DNA from: Alisma plantago-aquatica
Taxonomy: Eukaryota > Streptophyta > Magnoliopsida > Alismatales > Alismataceae
Length of the DNA: 64,000 nt
Direction: 5' to 3'
Assembly (NCBI GenBank): GCA_963693085.1
Contig: OY856411.1
Coordinates: 65,468,001-65,532,000 of the forward strand
A program made the position numbers and the translations under genes. The number at the start of each line of letters is the position of its first letter. Position 1 is the stretch's first letter. Below, one piece after another: positions 10,740-22,175 of this stretch. Below the pieces are notes generated by a model. That model was given only the letters and a program-made list of their open reading frames with translations, had not been told where the DNA came from and ran no database searches.

Positions 10740-13700
10740 TGTAACATACCGAGTTTTTCAATTTTTAGACTCTTTTAAAAATTTCTTCTAATTAAAAAAA
10801 TCCTTATTATCAAGCTCCTTGAAATAGTTTGCAACATGTGAAATATTTTGAAATTGAGCGTCTGTATTGCAATTATACCCAGTTTGATCAAATCATCCAA
10901 ATTGGAACCCACAATGAAATACCGAACTCCATATAGATATTTGGATTTAGAATCACAAAAAAAGGTACTATGGATTTTTGGAATTAATCAAAAGAGTAAA
11001 TAATTTTTTACTATCTTAGACTAGTAAACCAAGAGACAATATTTTAATAGTTAGATCATTGGCTATTGAATCACCATTCAAAAGTTGAATCAAAACGGAA
11101 TAATAACTTAGGAGACATAATGGCAGAGGTAAATACTAATATAAAAGGCAAGGTATTGAACTCCAATGCTCATTCATGGGTCAAATGAGCGTTTGACTGG
11201 GGGTTGCACATCTCATCCCTCTATCCTAACCTCACGCTGTGCTGCCATCCGCACGGCCATTTTGCCGGCCAGAGAAGCAACGAGACGATCCTTCCTCTCC
11301 CCCTTTCTAACCCTCTAACCCTCTCTCCCTCTTAAAATAATTAATTTAATAATTATTGAAATAATTAAGCAATATGGAAATCCAGATATAGAAATGAAAT
11401 AAATTCAACCAATAATGAATATAGAATAATCAATACAGAAGAAATAAAATATGGAATCGAACTCCACTTCCCCACACATGCGGTTTAAAGGCCATCAATT
11501 AGCGGCAAGTCAGACAATGGAGAGAGGAAGACCAAAACGCCAGGCATTAAGGTCGACCACCTGTGGAAGAAACAGCAGATAAGAAGCCTTCAAGATCTTC
11601 CACCGCCACCAGCTAGTTCAAGAACATCCATAGCCTCAAAGAGACCCTCCAGATCAAACCCTAATACCCACAACCCTATAACTACCCTAGCTACTAGGGC
11701 TGTCAATGGGGAGGGTATTATCTGTTTATCCTTACCCATACCTTGGAGGGTAAGAGTAAGGGTAGAGATTTTTATTATCCTTTACCCGTTTACCCGTTCC
11801 CTGTTTCCCCGCTATACTATAAGGAGAGGGTAAGGTATAGACATTATCCATACCCTTTTACCCGCACATGATATAAAGGTTATGCATACTTATGCAAAGG
11901 AAAAAAAATGATATATGCATAAAAATTGTTATTGTGTGAATTGACTTAACTTTACACAGAGAAACATATGATTTTGAATTAGATATAATATTTTAAATGT
12001 TGGTATCAATAAATTAGTTATAAAATTATTAAAAATCAACACACAATGTGTATACATTTCTTTTTGGTCAAAATTGCCCGCTTACCCTTTACCCTCCCCG
12101 TTTACCCTGTGGAGAAGAGGGTAAGGGTAAGGGGATTGTTGAGAGGGTACCCCCAAAGAGGGTAAGGATAAGGGCAAGACCTTACCCTCCTCATACCCTC
12201 CCCATTGACAGCCCTACTAGCTACCTCATTGACAAGGCAACCCAATACGACGACAGACCTACACTTATTATCCATAACAGGTCTTCGTCTCTTCCTTCAT
12301 CCTCCTCTAGACCGCCAACATAGTCGTCTGGGCCTCACCAGGCACCACAACAAACCGTCACTACCACCACCACCACAACACCATCAGCAACCATCACCAC
12401 CCTTGCAACAGTGAACTGGAACCTCTCCATCAATAAACCATCATCCGCCCTACTCACCCTCAGACTCCCTGGTCTCCCTTCTCCTCGCTGATGGCAGTAA
12501 CGCGCAGTCTGGTGTTCAGGAACAAGCCTCCAACATCGTACCTCCTTCCCAGTCATCTCCTCTCCGATCTGCTATCAAGACCACCTTGCTCCCGATAGTA
12601 CCCCATCACGACGAAGGTGGGATGGGTTGCATCCTCATTCAATCAAGTCATAGAACACCTTCGTCCCTCCTCCAAGCGGCGGCATCGTCGACCTGGGCTC
12701 GACCTCCTCCTTTCTCTATTGTTGTCTATAGCTACGACCATTTTCACCGCGGCAACACCGCCAGCCCCTCCGACCTGCTTTCGCCAAACCTGATCCCAAT
12801 CTCGACACCCCTTGCTACCTGAAGCCTGCATACTTGGTCATTGATCTCTGCAAACCTCATCATTATAGGGATCACAGTCTTTGCAGACCTGCAAACCTTG
12901 CTACCTAGATCTGCTCCGCCAATCTACAGGTCAGAGTTGCGATCAGCAACAACATAACCTCCCACAGCCTCAACCTCGCCAGTACTCCTCCGCCTCCTCC
13001 TTGCTTCCTCACAGCATCACCTCACCCAACCACCGCCACCAAGCTGACCCTGCACAACTTTTGGAAGACATCCACCTCGACTCTAGGAAGCACTACCTCA
13101 CACTCTTCCAAAGGTAGAGATGATTCCAGTGTTTGAATTTGGAGTCACCCTCCCATACATATGAATCTATTGTCATGTTTGCAGTCTACTGAACCACAGT
13201 GAGGATTTGCAGATCCAGCACTTGGTGGATATCTGCAGACTGACGAGAAATGGATGGGTGTCATCAGTCCATCTTAGATTATTAGAATGATCATCTGCAG
13301 ATCAGTTCTCCATCATTCATAGATGCTAGGTAATTTATTGACTCTTTCTCCTGTACGTTTCCAATTCTCTTTGACGGATAAATCAATTATTAAATAGGCA
13401 TATTAATATCAAGGAAGATAACAATCTATCAGTTGTTGTATATACTACTATAAATCAGTTGTTTAGACCTATTAACTACATAACTATGTGTACATATATC
13501 AATACTAGTAATAAGGTAATAATGATGTTAACCATGGTGCAATATTTAATAACAATTCAACTACCTTGTGTAATCACTTAAAAACACATCGTATGTACAC
13601 ATATTAGGGTGCTAGTCCTAAGTATATTTTTATATAACTAATTAGCATATAGATATAAAACAAGGTCATAAGCATAGTTTGGTCTAAGTTATCTAGAATC

Positions 13701-15481
13701 GTAACGTTTGTCATATACTGTGGATATATGTATTAATAAGAAGATGAATTATAAACTAGTAATTTCATCTAATATGAAAGCTCTACCCTTGTTATAGGTC
13801 AAAACCATAAAAACATACACACTAGAACATTGTTGAATCTAAAATTTTGACCTATGATAGCCTCTTAACCTAGATCAACCTATTTTAACTGGAAACATAG
13901 AGAAAATATAAAAACCTAATTGATCTTATATAATATTATATTACAAAAATCGCAAATGATACTCAATGAAAAGATTATACATGGATTCCCTCCCTTGATA
14001 CACTAGTAGAGATATAGTTATGTTCATATGCATGTAATTGTGAATATAATATCAATCTTACAAATGTTTTACCTAGATGGACATAATTGAAAATAAATCA
14101 TTGTATAGAGAAAGTAAACAAATAACAATTTTACTCTCATGCATACATATCGATAGATGGTAATATGCTTACACAAACTTTGTTTAAATAAATAATGTAT
14201 TGTATTATTCTATTTTCCTTCATCTAGATCCGTCCTGTATTTAAGAGCATAAACAAATTCCAATATATAGTTTATGTATCTCGAGGTATGTTGAAATTAA
14301 ATCCTAGGCATTTCTAATAAGGGTATATTGGTAAATAGACCTAACTGATCCTAGTAACTAAATAGTATTATATTGCATAAGATAAGATAGCAATTCATCG
14401 TTTAATTTAAATAAAATGTGACAAATCAATTGAGTATGAAACAATGATTATAAATATAATCTAACTAGAAAACCTAGAATAGAAGATAATGAGAAAACAT
14501 GGAACATTAAGCCTATTGAATAAATAAGTCCAATGAATATATTTGATTCCAATCCTACTCGTAACGAGATCGTTCTGAAATGTAGTTATCTCGTCTTGGA
14601 GACACATTGTGAATAAGCAACTGGAGTCTTAGATGGTAAATTCCATATAGTTTTGAAACCTTTATTTATTCTTGAAAGTTCACAACTCTCATTTTGCAAT
14701 TGATGAAATATTGTTGGTAATATTTGACATTGGACTTCTATTGGAGTTTTGACTCCCTGTGGACTTTGGTCCCTTGGGCTTTGGCCCTATAGAGCTTTGA
14801 CTCACTTGAGTGGGCCAAGTACCCCACAACCCTACGTAGTGGATAGGGATTAGTTGTCCCCCAGTTAACTAGAATAGCTAATAAGGTACTAGTGTCGTTC
14901 TCTCCTAGAGTGTGAGAACACAAGACACTTATCCCTAAAAAAGAGATGATAGGAAGGTGCCAAAACTTGTCAAATAGATCATCTTTAATTAATATACTTT
15001 GTGAATAGCTTGGATGAATTTACATACTTAAAATATTGAACCTTGCTTAGTAATGATTTTGTGAAAGATATGTCATTTTGAATTTGATATTAGAATTTTT
15101 TCTTGTTATCCTTGGTTCGTCAAATAGTCTTTTCCTCATTTTTATTACTCATCTAAATCCTATTTCATACATAGTTCAATGATTGGATTTAGTACCAACT
15201 TTGCTGACCATTATTTCCCCTTCAACGGGGTCCATGTGTGGTTTCGTACCCTTTGGGAACTCATGGGCAGGTGGTAGATGGAAGAACTTGAAGAGACATG
15301 TACTGGGTAGTCCTCCGTTGAAGACTAGATAGTAATGAATTTCATTATTAAAAGTTGTAATCATATTTGTAAGCTTCCGCGACTCTGATGTACACACATG
15401 ATTGTAATAAATATGGTTTATGTTTTTGATATAATTTTTAAAAATTCGACCGTAAAGATCGGGTCTTTATAATTTGACACA
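10740..15481 (+). repeat. T1 long LTR (Del/Tekay-like, 4.7 kb)
   Basis: Begins TGTAACATACCGAG and ends TTTGACACA at 15481. Long LTRs starting TGTAACA are typical of plant Del/Tekay chromoviruses. The last 300 bp (15180-15481) show the usual U5 style: a GCTTCCGCG block and a GATCGGGTCTTTATAAT block before the end. A GC-richer stretch at 12217-13130 gives several short proline/serine-rich frames that look non-genic. A hAT MITE sits at 11695-12216. The rest (13130-15180) is AT-rich with nothing else recognisable. The expected initiator-Met primer site does not follow cleanly. Confidence 0.5.
11695..12216. mobile_element. hAT-type MITE (522 bp)
   Basis: Terminal inverted repeats TAGGGCTGTCAATGGGGAGG (left) and its reverse complement (right) bound a 522-bp non-coding segment. 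It is flanked by a perfect 8-bp direct repeat CTAGCTAC at 11687-11694 and 12217-12224, the target duplication length of hAT transposons. Sub-terminal parts are rich in GAGGGTAAGG / CCTTACCCTC motifs, which are typical transposase-binding repeats. The middle is very AT-rich. It has no transposase, so it would need a hAT transposase in trans. It inserted into the T1 LTR. Confidence 0.9.
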
Positions 15482-15488
15482 GGCTAAG

Positions 15489-15909
15489 ATGACCATGGAT
15501 CACACACAACGACCTCAGAAAACACTCCAACTCCTCCCAATCTCCAAATCTTTTACCTCAACCTCCATTATAATCCACCGGGGGACCTTTCCTCTATCTC
15601 CATCTCTGGTTTCCAACCCATTTCCACCCTCAAATATCCATCTCCAACACTATTATGCTCCACCTTTCAAAAATGGAAAATCTAACTCTACTACCTTTAA
15701 TCCTCCACAAAAATTGAAGAGGTTTGTCAAGAAAGTGAAGGATGGGTTGAAGATTCTCAACCAATATAGAAACCACCTCAAAAATTCTTCCAACAACATT
15801 CGTCAACCATCCCATATCCATTCTCCATCTCCATTCAACTCTAGTTCTGACCCCCATTCCCAAATGATATCTAGAAGTCAATCGCATATCCTCTCTTCTT
15901 CTAGACATC
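15489..15909 (+). pseudogene. T1 5' interior: truncated Ser/Pro/His-rich ORF
   Basis: An open frame starts at ATG 15489 (MTMDHTQRPQK) just after the T1 LTR and stays open until it runs into the A1 LTR, where it stops at 15920. The product is rich in Ser, Pro, His and Asn with a short basic stretch (KLKRFVKKVKDGLKIL). Position suggests the N-terminus of a gag-like protein, but no gag motif is visible and I do not recognise it. It was cut by the insertion of A1 at 15910. Confidence 0.3.
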
Positions 15910-17459
15910 TGATGCACTAAATAATTGTCACTTTTCACAAGATATTTTATTATGTATTTTGTGCACTTATATGTTAATTGTGTATTATTTATCATTATTA
16001 GCCTATGAAACTCTTATGGATTAAATATTCATTATTTTTACTATTCAATGTTAAATTATCATTAATTGGGGAGATTATGTTTTTATCGTTTAATTTCAGG
16101 TAAATTGACAAGAATCAACTCAGCTTAGTACTACTGATATGTGTGTTGATGGTACCAACATTTGAAGAAAAGGAACAAGTTTGAATCAAAGAAACTTGAT
16201 GGTACCCATAGGTAAATCAGTACTATTGACATTTCAACAAGAGCGCTCTAAAACGGAATTGGTGCTACTGATGCAATATTCGGTGGTACCGACTAGGACC
16301 GAAAAATTCAAAAAGAGATGTCAGAGAGCATCTCAGTGCTATTGACACCCATGTCAGTAGTATTGACATTTCACAAAGGATCACATCACTAGGATAGTCC
16401 TGGTGCCACTGACTCTTTTTTGGTGGTACCAACTTGTCATGATCAGGCCAGATAATGATCACAGTTAATCTGATGATCACGACTTAATGACTCCCCAAGT
16501 CAATCCTATGACTAGGGAGGATGGAGGCCAGACCTAGGGATCACATTCTTTTCCATTACAGGATAATCGAGAGTCAAGAGAGGAGGAAGAGGAGAAAAAG
16601 GCCATGTTCTGGATGAGTCAGGCACCTCTGGTGGACATATTTGCATCCGAGGACAATAAATCGCTCTGTTTATTAGAGGGAGTCACCTAGACCAACTTCT
16701 TTAAGGGTTACTTTAGTTTTCTAATGTTTTTGACATTTTTCTTTTCTTCTCTCATGTGTATGTTGATGGAAACCATGTGGGGCTATTCCCCTTTGTTCCT
16801 TAGGACCCAGAGCAGCCCGATTTTGCATTGTAATTGACAATTATGAATTAATACAAAATTCTCTTAATTTGTAGACATACCTCTATGATTATTTCACAAA
16901 ATTCCTATGAGTGATCACCATAGGTGATTTATGAGACTATTAACTGCTTCAAGATAGGGATAAGGGTTCGATAGGTCATAGAAATACATAGCTTAGACTA
17001 CACATCAAGAGAAGGCCTACAGTTGTGAAGGGAATAACCTAGAGAAGTCATTAAAACACCTAACTAAAAATTAAATTGCTATGAGATTGGGATTTATATT
17101 AGATTAGGTAGTGAATTATGCTACAAGGGAGGGTAAATCTTGATTATAGGGCCCTAGGTCCAAGGTTAGGAGATATATATATTGATGAAATGATATTAAT
17201 TGCAATGTGAACCATGGTAAAATCGTAATCCTAAGGAACTCATTCATTCTGTGATCACAACCATTAACTTCAATTTTAATTCCTACGATTTAGTTAGTTA
17301 ATCACCAATCACTCTATTCCTTCAATCTAGCTGATCAAGTCACTATTAGTAGTAGTTTCTGGACTCACATTTTCATATCTTAGATATCCGGGCCACTTTG
17401 GGCATGTATTACTTTGATACGTGTACTTGCATTTTGTACATGCAGTAAACACTCTATCA
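15910..17459 (+). repeat. A1 5' LTR (family A)
   Basis: Begins TGATGCACTA and ends CTCTATCA, 1550 bp. It is followed 5 bp later by a degenerate primer site and matches the A0 LTR and the A1 3' LTR. It contains a TTTCAGG block (16094-16100), five dyad pairs (16124-16433), a purine-rich leader (about 16560-16610), the TAGGACCCAG block (16800), and the end block with GGCATGTATTACTTTGA. Many CG-to-TG/CA differences from A0 show age. Confidence 0.75.
16124..16433. repeat. Five paired 15-bp dyads in A1 5' LTR
   Basis: Ten degenerate copies of a 7-1-7 dyad (consensus GTCGGTA-S-TACCGAC) occur as five pairs with starts at 16124/16145, 16195/16216, 16258/16279, 16332/16353 and 16399/16419. Spacing within pairs is 21, 21, 21, 21 and 20 bp. 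The sequence between pairs is not conserved in length. Confidence 0.75.
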
Positions 17460-17464
17460 AGTTT

Positions 17465-17482
17465 TGGCACTCTTACAAGAGA
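17465..17482 (+). other. Degenerate primer-binding site of A1
   Basis: TGGCACTCTTACAAGAGA, 5 bp after the LTR end. It sits where Athila/Tat elements carry TGGCGCCGTTGCCGGGGA (tRNA-Asp type) and keeps only part of it. Confidence 0.45.
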
Positions 17483-17839
17483 AAATGATGCATCCAACAC
17501 TATGAGTGTTGTGACCGGCCAGTCTATGACAAAAATTTTATTTTTATTTTTTCAAATTTTTAGAGCTGAATTTAAATGATTCAGTCAATTACTAGTATCC
17601 AATTCTTACATCGAGCCTGTTATCTATAGGTACTAGTGTGGTAATGACAAGAAGTACCGATTATGAAGGATCAACTGCATAGAGTGCTTTCCACGAGGAG
17701 TTCTTGTGTAGGAAAAGGTAGTATGATGATTATGTGGGAGGAATCATCCCAACTCCACACCGCCAGACTACACAACAAGAATAGTTAGAAATGGTTGACA
17801 GTAATGCAATAGCTAAAGAGAAGAATATTTGGGATATGA

Positions 17840-18975
17840 TCAAGGCTTCTTTTAACACAACTCAATTGGGGCCAATCAGAAGGTAGGCCATCATAGTTAC
17901 AAGATAGACCCTAGTTTGGTGGCACTGATTAAATCACAAGAATTCCATGGCCATAGTATGGAGGACCGAATGGCGCACATCAACAACTTTGTAGAAAACT
18001 ACGACATGGAAAAGATTGATAGGGTTCCAACTGCAATGATATATTTGAATATGTTCCCTTCTTTATTGTCTAATAAAGCAAATTCATGGTTTCTTAGCCT
18101 TCCTCCAGAGTCCATAGATGCATGGGACCAAATGATTAACGTTTTCTTTGAATGATACTTTCTACTCCAGAAGACAAATGAGTTAGTTGGGAAGATATAC
18201 AATTTCAACGACAAGTGGAGGAGTCCTATTCTTAAGTATGGGAGAGATTACAGAACATGTTGAGGAAGGTTCCTCATCATGGGATCGATCTCTATTCCCA
18301 AGAAAATACCTTCTACTATCGGTTCATAAAGGAGAAAGGACCGCCCTTGATAATATTGTTTTGGATTTTTCCTCAACAACAAGCCATCTGAGTGTCATGA
18401 GATTCTAAAGAACATGGCTAAAAACCAGTCTTGGGGAGATGAGAGACAAACTCCAACAACCATAAAGAGTGTTGGAGAGTCCAAAGTCATACAACATTGA
18501 GTGATAAAATAAACATCCTGGACAATAAACTAGATCAAAATTTTGAAATTTCCTCTAGAGGAGAGGAATACGAGTGCATGTATATGCGATAACAGAACTA
18601 TAGGGGCAGCAATGACTATGCATGGAGGAAGGATCCTAAATTTTCATGAAAGGATCCAAACAACTTTCAGCAAAACCCAACCCAAGCACAGTAGAAAAAG
18701 CCACAACAAGGTAGTTCTTAACAAGATAAGGACGCCATCAAGATATTCCACATTTAAGACATGATAGGCAATTTGGTAAGTCAAAATGAGGTGACCATAG
18801 GCCAAAACACAGAGAGACTTACAAAATCAAGGAGGGCAAATCCACATCATTGAGAACCATATTTCTCAGTTGGTAGCAGAAGTTGCATCCTTGAAGAAAC
18901 TGGGACAACAAGGATTTCCAACGAATACTGATATTCTAATTGGAAATCAATAGGTCAAGATAGTGTTACTCCACA
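17840..18975 (+). pseudogene. A1 gag (degenerate)
   Basis: Retrotransposon gag (PF03732-like) remnant. A frame from about 17899 to 18155 reads DPSLVALIKSQEFHGHSMED, then VPTAMIYLNMFPSLLSNKAN, SWFLSLPPESIDAWDQMINV. This is the capsid pattern of Athila/Tat gag (...LLxxxAxxWLxSLPPxSIxTWxxL). After a stop it continues in other frames with an LVGKIYNFNDKWR segment and an EILKNMAKNQSW segment. The C-terminal half (18480-18975) is Q/N-rich and broken by stops and frame changes. It is followed by the protease region. It cannot encode a full capsid protein. Confidence 0.62.
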
Positions 18976-20208
18976 GTGGGAAGAAATTTCTTGAATGAAC
19001 AAAATAACTTACCAGAGGCAGACAATGAGGTAGGTGACACAGGGCCAGTGTTGACTACTGATCCACTTGAACCAAACACCAAGGAACAAGATAAAGAAGC
19101 TAAAGAAGAAACCGATGAGCCAAAGAAGACTAGGAAGGAGGCATATGTACCACCTCACCAAAGGAAGTTGGTGACTCCAGTGCCTTTTCCAAATATCTTG
19201 AAGGAAAAGAAGGTTGACCAACAATTTTAGAAGTTTCTGGATACTTTCGGAAAACTTGCACATCAACATACCCCTGATTGATGCAATAGAGAAGATTCTG
19301 TCCTATGGAAATATTTTGAAGGATGTCATTAACAAAAAGAGAAAAATAGCAGGTTCATATGTAATGGTATTGAAAGAGGAATTCAATGCACTTATTTAGA
19401 GGATATTTCCACATAATAGGCAAACCCAGACTATTTTGATATACCATGTTACAACAGCAGGACCAAGTTTGGTGAGGCTCTTTGCAACTCAGGGGCAAGC
19501 ATTAAACTCATGCCCTTGACCACATTCATGAAATTGGGATTGAAGGAATCTAGGAAAAGAAACATGACCATACAAGTAGCACACAATTCAATGGTTAGGT
19601 CATATGGTATCTATGAAGATGTGTTAGTCAAGGTTGGCAAATATTTATTTCTAACATATTTTATAGTTATGGAAATGTAGGATGATCATGGGAATGAACT
19701 ACTCTTAGGGAGGCCATTTTAGGAGACTTCATACATGATCCTAGATATGGGAATAGGAAGACTAACACTTGGTATCCAGGATGACTACTTTGAAATCAAT
19801 ATGCCAGTCTCTGTACAACTAGTTGGTGATAGTGCACAATGTCACATGTTGTAGTAGTTATAAGGAAAGGTGTCTCTATTTTTAGGTAAACCATTCATGG
19901 ACATGGCTTATATCATGACAAAGCTGCAAAAGGCACTTTGGCAATGGACATCATGGAGAACAACAAGGAGGTTTCATTGACCAAGGTAGTACAAAAGCTC
20001 GACGATGAAGAGGAGGATGCTTTCTGAATGACAATTGAAGAGGAAAAATCTTCCACTCTCACCCACGCTTATCCACAACTACCATTGAAGGATTGCATCA
20101 TGAATGTAGTGGAGGACTACACTCTTTTTCATTTTTTGGAGGAGTGTGTTATCTTTCTGAAGGCATTGCCATGTTTCTATATAAGGCACTATGAAGATAT
20201 AGGCCCAT
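18976..20208 (+). pseudogene. A1 gag-protease linker and aspartic protease (catalytic Asp lost)
   Basis: The order matches element C at 52231-53340. An acidic linker with AYVPPHQRK is followed by a KFLDTFGKL-like segment, a TKKRK-like basic segment, then the protease. The active site reads CNSGASIKLMP at about 19483-19515, where C has CDSGASINLIP. The catalytic Asp codon GAC is AAC at 19486-19488, so the enzyme would be dead. Downstream pieces include the post-protease segment 20028-20208 ending ALPCFYIRHYEDIGP. There the frame is cut by element D and resumes at 31239. Several stops and frameshifts are present. Confidence 0.65.
20204..20208. other. Target duplication of element D, left copy
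   Basis: CCCAT here and CCCAC at 31234-31238 flank element D, a 5-bp duplication with one mismatch. Confidence 0.6.
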
Positions 20209-20580
20209 AGATGAATGCAAATTCATCCTAGTTTTAGTCACAATTTTTGGCCCAGTTATGTACTGAAAGCTCTCATATCCCCCCTGAATCTGCTCATATA
20301 TAATTTTCCTCAGTTTCAATTAATTATTTAGAGTTTTGATCAAATCCACTCATCTCCATTGCAGGATTAAGCATTGAACTATGTGCACCAATATAGGAGG
20401 TGGTGGCCCCGCTAACTGATAAGCGGGCCCAAGAAACTTTTGATAATTTGGATCCTCTTTTAGATGGCCAATTCCTTCATCAGAAGGCATCCTCATCAGC
20501 TAGATGATTCATCGATGCAAGCCAATTGAACCATAGCAATAGCCCCCCCCCCTATGTGGGGTGAGTTTGTCACATGACCT

Positions 20581-20790
20581 CGACCACGGAGTACAATTGC
20601 GACCACGACACACCACCTCGACCATGACACGCCACCTCGACCAAGTCCCACACTAGCTCGACCGTGGCATTTCTCCTCGATCACGACTACAACCGTCGTC
20701 ACCGTGACCAAGAAGCATGTGACCGCAACATAAATCTCGACCGATACAAAATGACCTTGACCGCAGCAATCACCTCTACCGCGGCCACAT
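20581..20790. repeat. CGACC array with ~19-bp period in D 5' LTR
   Basis: CGACC(A/G)(C/T)G-type motifs start at 20581, 20600, 20619, 20638, 20659 and 20678, then again at 20738 and about 20758. Intervals are mostly 19 bp (19, 19, 19, 21, 19). The array is much more GC-rich than its surroundings and ends about 100 bp before the TATA box. The 3' LTR has the same array, decayed (29780-30000). Confidence 0.7.
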
Positions 20791-20892
20791 CAGCATGGTC
20801 AGGCACACCTCAGCACAGTGATGCTGAGGAGTGCCACGACTGATATAGAAGGCCGCACCGTAGTAGTTAAGTTTGTCCTATCCATATCCACA

Positions 20893-20901
20893 CCTATAAA
20901 T
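20893..20901 (+). promoter_or_regulatory. TATA box of element D 5' LTR
   Basis: CTATAAATA, conserved at the same place in the 3' LTR (30086-30094). It lies about 100 bp downstream of the CGACC array. Confidence 0.6.
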
Positions 20902-22049
20902 AGGCAACCTCCTCCTTTACTTGAAGCATCTCTCTTCCACTCCACGATGTCGACAGGCTTCCACTCTGTGCCCTGCCAAGGAAGATGATCTTTACCACCA
21001 AAAACTACCTCTATATTGTCCTCTCTACTCTGCCATCTCCGTTCCATCAAGATTTTTTCCCCTAGCCATGAAAATGGTGAGAATTCAGACTGTAGCACTT
21101 TCATCCACCGGCCATCTACCGCTCCATCTCCTACTAGTAAGAGCATGAGAAGAGAAGGAAGAAGGAGAGAGAGAAGATCATCCTCATCCATCTTGGTGTT
21201 CTTCCCCTCCTCATCCAAATCTACCCCACTATCATGTAGAAGACCGTTTCTCCATCGAGCTGCGATCATGTTCTTCACCATGACCATGGTAGAATCTTTC
21301 CTCTCTCTTGTTCTTTTTATTTCTATCATGATAAGTGAGTAGTCCTTTCTACTGGTGTATGGGGAGTAGCCTCGCTGCCTGTGCTTTCATGTTCATCTTA
21401 TAACATTCCATGGCTTGTATATAACTTTTCATTTCATTGTTAATCTTTTAATGCATGCTTTGTGGATTGATCACTTGCCTTGCATGATTTATTACATTCC
21501 TTTATTGTGAGAACTTTAATACTTTGGATTTGAATATCAATTAACATGATTGATGTCTGGATGAGAACTTTCGAAGGGATATCTCTAGAGTAGTAAGTGT
21601 GTGACTATTGGGTAACGAGACATCGATCCCATGGAGATGCTTACACAAACTCTATTTCCTAACATATGGTTTGCTACTCTATTTGGATAGTTGTATCTTG
21701 CCTGGATGTATTTTGGATGTCATTGCATGTGTTGTTGTGGTGAAACCTGATTCTACACCAGTGATTCCCATTGTTAATCTAAATTCAATTTTAATCCCGC
21801 TCTTTTACTTTCCTTACAATTAGTTTAACTAAACCCAAATTAACTCTCATATCTAAATATTAGTCTTCGTCTATCCAGATTCAACTAGAAAGATTCTTAC
21901 AAATGTTTTCCCTTGGGATTTGATCCTTAACTATATAGTGATAAGACCCATCCACTTGTGGGTGGTATTATTGCACAAGGTTTTGATAAAAACTTAGGGA
22001 TTTCAGCCCTAGGTGGATTTGTTCGTGCAGTAAAACCCACGTCAATTGT

Positions 22050-22067
22050 TGGCACCATTATCGGGGA
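22050..22067 (+). other. Primer-binding site of element D
   Basis: TGGCACCATTATCGGGGA, close to the TGGCGCCGTTGCCGGGGA site (tRNA-Asp type) of Athila/Tat elements, 5 bp inside the LTR end. Confidence 0.75.
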
Positions 22068-22175
22068 CAACGAAATCATCTAGTTAAATCTGGTTCTATT
22101 GAGACTAATCTAGGATTTTTCTTTCACCTTTGATACTATTGATCATCTAATTGATTTTGGTTATATTCTGTCCAT

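Larger units (their letters stand above)
20209..22044 (+). repeat. Element D 5' LTR
   Basis: Runs from AGATGAATGC (the 3' copy has TGATGAATGC) to CCCACGTCA, 1836 bp. It pairs with 29421-31233 at roughly 88-90 percent by eye. It contains a GC-rich array of CGACC motifs (20581-20790), a TATA box (20893), and a transcribed leader. A good Athila/Tat primer site follows 5 bp after the end. The mutated first T and the LTR divergence suggest an old insertion. Confidence 0.85.

Noticed and set aside
12048..13117. Several proline/serine/threonine-rich short frames
   Set aside because: They lie in the GC-rich part of the T1 LTR, on both strands, with no conserved motif.
15630..15995. 121-codon minus-strand frame
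   Set aside because: It is the shadow of the Ser/Pro-rich plus-strand frame and crosses the A1 LTR boundary.
20799..21342. 176-codon minus and 108-codon plus frames
   Set aside because: They lie inside the D 5' LTR leader and are broken in the 3' LTR copy.
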